From Erysipelotrichia bacterium (GTDB lineage: Bacteria; Bacillota_I; Bacilli_A; Erysipelotrichales; Erysipelotrichaceae): a DNA stretch of 5,078 nucleotides. Each line of letters begins with the position of its first letter. The stretch's first letter is position 1. The notes beneath the pieces are model-generated. The model worked only from the letters and a program-made list of their open reading frames with translations. It was not told the DNA's origin and searched no databases. The stretch covers positions 1-5,078 of the forward strand of contig SABF01000135.1 in the NCBI GenBank assembly GCA_009929095.1, in the 5' to 3' direction. A program made the translations under genes and the position numbers. This document shows, piece by piece, positions 4,370-5,078 of this stretch.

Positions 4370-5078
4370 TTATGGTCTCTCTGTCGCATGCTTCTGGCTT
4401 TCTTCTTTGTAGAAGCGGCGCAGCTTATATATGTCAATGCATCGTCTTACATGATGCAGGACAATTTTTGGATTGTACGGCTTCGCCATATAATCTTCAG
4501 CGCCCAGTTCCAGTGCCCGCAGTTCACTGTCTCCTCCTGCCTCACTGATGATAATTGTCGGAATGTCAGCGAGGGTGCCATCATTTCGCATCATCTCCAG
4601 CAACTGGAAACCATCCATTACCGGCACCAGAAGATCAAGCATAATGCAGGAGACCGCATCTCGATGAGCCTGAATATATTCATATGCACTCTGGCTATTT
4701 TCGGCTGATGCTGTTCGATAATCCCCGGTCAGAATCTGCTTCAGAACTTTGCGGTTTGCGGGGACATCCTCAACAATCAAAACCAACGGCTTATCAGAAT
4801 GATCTTCATGTTCATGATCTTCACTGCCGATCATTTTCTCATGTGTCAAACCGCTGTACTGGTGTGATGTCATATACTGTTCAAATTCAGGAATCGGCAG
4901 AGGTTTGGAATAGTAAAATCCCTGGATGAAATTACAGCCCAGGGTCTGGAGCAGATTTACTTCATCTTCTGTCTCTACCCCTTCAGCAACTGTCGGGAGC
5001 TGCAGCCATTTGGATAAGCTGATGACAAAGGAAAGAATGGAACGTTTGTTGGAAGGCTGATCGCTGTCTCTGTCATCT
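4370..5078 (-). CDS. EAL-domain c-di-GMP phosphodiesterase with C-terminal receiver domain (N-terminal part outside window)
   Basis: The minus-strand frame is open from the window end to the TAA at 4372-4370, giving 235 visible residues. Residues 1-68 are the end of an EAL domain, the fold that hydrolyses cyclic di-GMP to pGpG. AEGVETEDE (31-39) and IQGFYYSKPLP (51-61) carry the conserved Glu32 and Gln52, 20 residues apart as in catalytic EAL proteins. The EAL and DDFGTG motifs would lie upstream, so activity cannot be judged. A charged linker rich in His, Asp and Glu (about 83-96) leads to a receiver domain (about 96-214). The receiver has acidic pair Glu103-Asp104, phosphoacceptor Asp148 in IMLDLLVPVMDG, Ser178, and Lys199 in MAKPYNP, all as in functional receivers. 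A basic tail ends the protein. A GGDEF domain before the EAL is common in such proteins but is not seen here. The ATG at 4873 is internal. Confidence 0.88.
   Translation of the reverse strand, partial: DDRDSDQPSNKRSILSFVISLSKWLQLPTVAEGVETEDEVNLLQTLGCNFIQGFYYSKPLPIPEFEQYMTSHQYSGLTHEKMIGSEDHEHEDHSDKPLVLIVEDVPANRKVLKQILTGDYRTASAENSQSAYEYIQAHRDAVSCIMLDLLVPVMDGFQLLEMMRNDGTLADIPTIIISEAGGDSELRALELGAEDYMAKPYNPKIVLHHVRRCIDIYKLRRFYKEESQKHATERP

Noticed and set aside
4344..4371. Repeated TATCGATGATT / TATCGATTGATT around the stop of the EAL-receiver gene
   Set aside because: Two imperfect 11-12-nt copies with ATCGAT cores overlap the coding end; this is too little to support an attachment site or operator.
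4291..4708. Plus-strand open frames across the EAL-receiver gene
   Set aside because: They are antisense to the well-conserved receiver domain and show no protein motifs.

Overview
The window looks like chromosomal DNA from an anaerobic, probably gut-associated Firmicute, perhaps Erysipelotrichaceae, Lachnospiraceae or a relative. The pointers are an AgrC/GHKL-type sensor kinase, strong AGGAGG-type ribosome binding sites, an oxygen-sensitive 4Fe-4S L-serine dehydratase in single-chain form, and a c-di-GMP EAL protein with a C-terminal receiver domain. Base composition is moderate. No taxonomic marker is present, so the family-level guess is inference. No tRNA, rRNA, CRISPR, IS element or phage gene was seen.

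Plus strand, 1-2816: the 3' part of a GHKL sensor histidine kinase, then a 155-nt gap, then a tight cluster. The cluster holds a 56-residue protein with two membrane spans, an ABC ATPase and a roughly 12-span permease. Within it a ribosome site overlaps a stop codon (892-897/899), and the ATPase tail overlaps the permease start by 17 bp. The layout resembles peptide-sensing kinase plus ABC exporter or immunity modules, but no substrate can be read from the sequence. The ATPase reading frame breaks near 1461-1475. It stops at 1502, before the switch histidine, while the missing SSHIL...DRV...G tail continues in the -1 frame to 1615.

Minus strand, 2828-5078: a complete single-chain iron-sulfur L-serine ammonia-lyase converges on the permease, with 11 bp between stops. 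Upstream of it lies a 330-nt gene-free stretch. This carries a good sigma-A-like promoter (TTGAGG-18-TATAAT with an A-rich upstream element), several short inverted repeats, and a hairpin that probably terminates the next gene. That next gene runs off the window end and encodes the end of an EAL c-di-GMP phosphodiesterase domain followed by a receiver domain.

Three functional units therefore sit side by side: a sensing and export cluster, serine catabolism, and c-di-GMP signalling. Nothing visible links them functionally. The most notable observations are the broken ATPase frame in an otherwise intact operon, the unassigned small membrane protein and permease, the dyad-rich promoter region of the serine dehydratase, and the EAL-then-receiver domain order.
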